Shown here: piece after piece, positions 62,306 to 64,000 of the stretch
Position numbering within the stretch: position 1 is the stretch's first letter
How the letters are laid out: each line of letters opens with the position of its first letter
NCBI GenBank assembly: GCA_040507985.1
Contig: JBEVNR010000001.1
Location: 24,343 to 88,342 of the forward strand
Direction of reading: 5' to 3'
Length of the DNA: 64,000 nt
DNA from: JBEVNR01 sp040507985
Lineage (GTDB): Bacteria; Pseudomonadota; Alphaproteobacteria; Rickettsiales; UBA6187
Notes under the pieces: model-generated
What the model was told of the DNA's origin: nothing
Seen by the model: only the letters and a program-made list of their open reading frames with translations
Database searches by the model: none
Position numbers and translations under genes: made by a program

Positions 62306-62335
62306 AAAAAGACCGCCCTCGCGGCAGTCCTTTAG
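62306..62335 (-). terminator. rpsO-pnp intergenic hairpin
   Basis: On the minus strand, GACTGCC pairs with GGCGGTC around a short loop and runs into five T residues. It sits 15 bases past rpsO and 21 bases before pnp. In E. coli the same place holds a terminator and the RNase III site that autoregulates pnp; here it may limit read-through. Confidence 0.65.
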
Positions 62336-62350
62336 GGACGCACGTGCCGA

Positions 62351-62620
62351 TTATTTGCGCAAACCCAACCGTTTGATCAGAGCTTCGTAGCGTTCCTTGC
62401 TTTGACGCTCGACATAGTGCAACAAGCGGCGACGGCGCGCCACCAAGATTAACAACGAGCGTCGAGAGGAAAAATCTTTCGCGTTCGCCTTCAAATGCTC
62501 GGTAAGGTTGCGAATACGTTCGCTCAGCACGGCGCATTGCACTTCCGGCGAGCCGGTGTCACCTTGCGTTTGCGCGTAGTCCTTAATGATTTCCTGCTTT
62601 TTTTCGGCCGTAATCGACAT
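62351..62620 (-). CDS. rpsO: 30S ribosomal protein S15
   Basis: Small-subunit ribosomal protein S15, 89 residues, standard length. GDTGSPEVQCAVLSERIRNL near residue 20, the KDFSSRRSLLILVARRRRLL block near 47 and YEALIKRLGLRK at the end are invariant family features. It lies 14 bases after truB and before pnp on the same strand, the common truB-rpsO-pnp order. Confidence 0.97.
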   Translation of the reverse strand: MSITAEKKQEIIKDYAQTQGDTGSPEVQCAVLSERIRNLTEHLKANAKDFSSRRSLLILVARRRRLLHYVERQSKERYEALIKRLGLRK

Positions 62621-62634
62621 CGTCGTCTCCGTAA

Positions 62635-63537
62635 TTAATAAGGGTTAATGATACGCTTGGGCCTTAACCGCGCGTTATGCGCGACGGTTAGGGCCACGGG
62701 CTTGCCGGCGGAATTCTTTACCAGAACAGTGGCTCCGCCCTCGCAAAACGTGTGGCGGGAAAGCAGCGGCATGTCTTGTCCGCACCTTAGCCTTGCCTCT
62801 TCCGCTTCCGTCGCATATATTGCCGGGATGTCGTCCAGCGCCGTATCGACGGGCATTAATCGGCTTGCCAGCGTATTCTTATACGCGCTTTCCGCGCGCT
62901 CCGCCACCAAAAACGCGTCTTCCAAGAAAAAATTTCCGACGCGGCTGCGCACGAGCCGGGAGACGTGCCCTTCCGATCCGACGAGCGCGCATAAATCGCG
63001 CGCCAGCGCCCGCACGTAGGTTCCCTTGCCGCAATGCGCGACGAAATCGGCGGAGTCCGATCGACGGGACGCAACGTAAAATCCGTACACGTCTATCTCG
63101 CGCGGCGCCATTTCCGCCTTCTCTCCCGCCCTCGCGCGGTCGCAGGCACGCTTGCCCTCTATTTTAATGGCGGAATAAACCGGCGGAATCTGCCGAATGC
63201 GTCCGGTTATTTTTTTTGTCGCCGAGAACAGGCCATGCGCAGACGGGCGCGCGTCCGAGCGGGCAATGACGGCGCCTTCCGCGTCGAGCGTGTCGGTCGA
63301 CTCCCCCCACGTAACGGTGAACCAATAGGTTTTGCTTTGCCCCATGCCGTAGCCGGCGCATTTCGTCGCCTCCCCTAGCGCGACGGGCAGCACGCCTTCG
63401 GCCAAGGGATCAAGCGTACCGGCATGGCCCACTTTCACCCCTTTGCCAAGCAGGCGTCGCAGTCGGTTTAAATAATGGTTGGAGCTAACCCCCGAAGGCT
63501 TGTAAAGGTTTAGCCAGCCGTGAAGGGAAGGACACAT
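62635..63537 (-). CDS. truB: tRNA pseudouridine synthase B
   Basis: Makes pseudouridine 55 in the T-loop of tRNAs. From the ATG at 63537 it has 300 residues and begins SLHGWLNLYKPSGVSS, as in the family. The catalytic Asp is in HAGTLDPLAEGVLPVALGEA near residue 42, and ITGRIRQIPPVYSAIKIEGK near 113 is typical. The C-terminal PUA-like region is present. An in-frame GTG at 63576 would add 13 residues that do not resemble TruB. The usual upstream partner rbfA is absent; a MITE-like element lies upstream instead. Confidence 0.95.
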   Translation of the reverse strand: MCPSLHGWLNLYKPSGVSSNHYLNRLRRLLGKGVKVGHAGTLDPLAEGVLPVALGEATKCAGYGMGQSKTYWFTVTWGESTDTLDAEGAVIARSDARPSAHGLFSATKKITGRIRQIPPVYSAIKIEGKRACDRARAGEKAEMAPREIDVYGFYVASRRSDSADFVAHCGKGTYVRALARDLCALVGSEGHVSRLVRSRVGNFFLEDAFLVAERAESAYKNTLASRLMPVDTALDDIPAIYATEAEEARLRCGQDMPLLSRHTFCEGGATVLVKNSAGKPVALTVAHNARLRPKRIINPY

Positions 63538-63830
63538 AAGGTTGCGACATATAAAAGACGCACCATACCGCGTCACCTCATAAAAAGCGACGAATTTTCC
63601 TCATCTATGGCTCAAAAAGAGCACACGGCCTAAATCGCGTCCACCTGAATGGAATCCCAAATTTGTCCGAATTCGCTAAATCTGCCGTACATTAAGCTTG
63701 ACGAGCGCTTTTTTTGCGAAGGCATGATATGTTGTTGATTTTTAGCTATAATAGTTTAGGGTGAAGGTGCATTTTTGTGTTTGTCGTCTATTTTGAATAC
63801 GGCACGCAGCTTGGCGCGACGCCTTTTAAA

Positions 63831-63999
63831 TAGGACTTACGCAGTGCGTAGATTTTTGAGCGATTTATAGGTCAAAAACGGATAAAAAGCGCAGCGTACT
63901 CAACGCGAAGGCCTGTCCCCGCGTAAGCGGGGATGAGCATTTTTAGACGATTTTTACCGCTGAAAGCGCCAAAAAGATGCTCAGCTAGCGTAAGTCCTA
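63831..63999. repeat. Inverted-repeat element, family A, copy 5, with nested hairpin
   Basis: A 169-base element at the right edge, nearly identical to the copy at 7757 except that the right part of the central palindrome is replaced by about 32 bases carrying TCCCCGCGTAAGCGGGGA (63916-63933), another dispersed hairpin. The ends are TAGGACTTACGCAG and GCGTAAGTCCTA. The 290 bases between this element and truB hold no gene; AGGCATGATATGTT at 63720-63733 resembles 131-144. Confidence 0.85.
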
Positions 64000-64000
64000 T

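Noticed and set aside
63916..63933. TCCCCGCGTAAGCGGGGA looks like a CRISPR repeat of the GTxCCCCGCxxxxGCGGGG type
   Set aside because: It occurs once here, with no regularly spaced copies or cas genes. It sits inside a dispersed inverted-repeat element.

Overview
The window is a stretch of an alphaproteobacterial chromosome with moderately high GC. The evidence is the gene content: an NDUFA12-type complex I accessory subunit directly followed by mlaD, an sdhCDA operon, two gene-transfer-agent (GTA) tail genes, a class I PHA synthase, a CsgG/HfaB-type secretion lipoprotein, VirB8/VirB9, and a PNPase with a long charged tail. I cannot name a genus. The mix of P-type type IV secretion genes, scattered GTA genes, many small inverted-repeat elements and several unrecognised, compositionally different genes would suit a host-associated or predatory lineage. 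That is inference.

Layout. 1-2.2 kb: start of a probable queA, a four-repeat membrane protein, two inverted-repeat elements, rpsU. 2.4-15.4 kb: housekeeping genes thiC, serA, the NDUFA12 homologue, mlaD, a Nudix hydrolase, purL, a D,D-carboxypeptidase, htpG and gltX. 15.7-22.8 kb: a Pro/Gln-rich orphan, radA, two tandem prepilin genes split by a repeat element, a nitronate monooxygenase-like gene, and an isolated GTA g12-g13 pair. 23-31 kb: aminopeptidase P, a KefB-type antiporter, a small orphan and a SWIM-SNF2 helicase. 31.2-38.2 kb: virB8-virB9-response regulator, a mannitol dehydrogenase-family gene, a PilM-PilN fusion and a degenerate E1-alpha-like gene. 38-42.6 kb: phaC and sdhCDA. 42.9-45 kb: a coiled-coil orphan, then transposase and integrase remnants beside tRNA-Lys. 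45.4-48 kb: a four-gene holdfast-anchor-like (hfa) operon. 49-55 kb: topA, a TlpA-like thioredoxin, a Rap1a-like protein, thyX and an LppC-like lipoprotein. 55.2-57.3 kb: a 699-residue orphan. 57.5-63.5 kb: glpX, tsaD, pnp, rpsO and truB, all on the minus strand.

How parts may work together. The two prepilins and the PilM-PilN fusion point to a type IV pilus-like machine. VirB8/VirB9 point to a type IV secretion system whose other parts lie outside the window, and the orphans at 15.7, 27.1, 42.9 and 55.2 kb are possible substrates on composition and context only. The hfa-like operon would export amyloid-like surface proteins through the HfaB pore.

The most distinctive non-coding feature is a set of about 145-base inverted-repeat elements. 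They have two different kinds of ends (near TAGGACTTACGC or AGACCTCTTGCAAAA), yet several share the same central palindrome built around GCAGCGTAC and GTACGTGAG. Full copies lie at 1.2, 1.6, 7.8, 13.9, 19.2, 59.6 and 63.8 kb, with fragments elsewhere.
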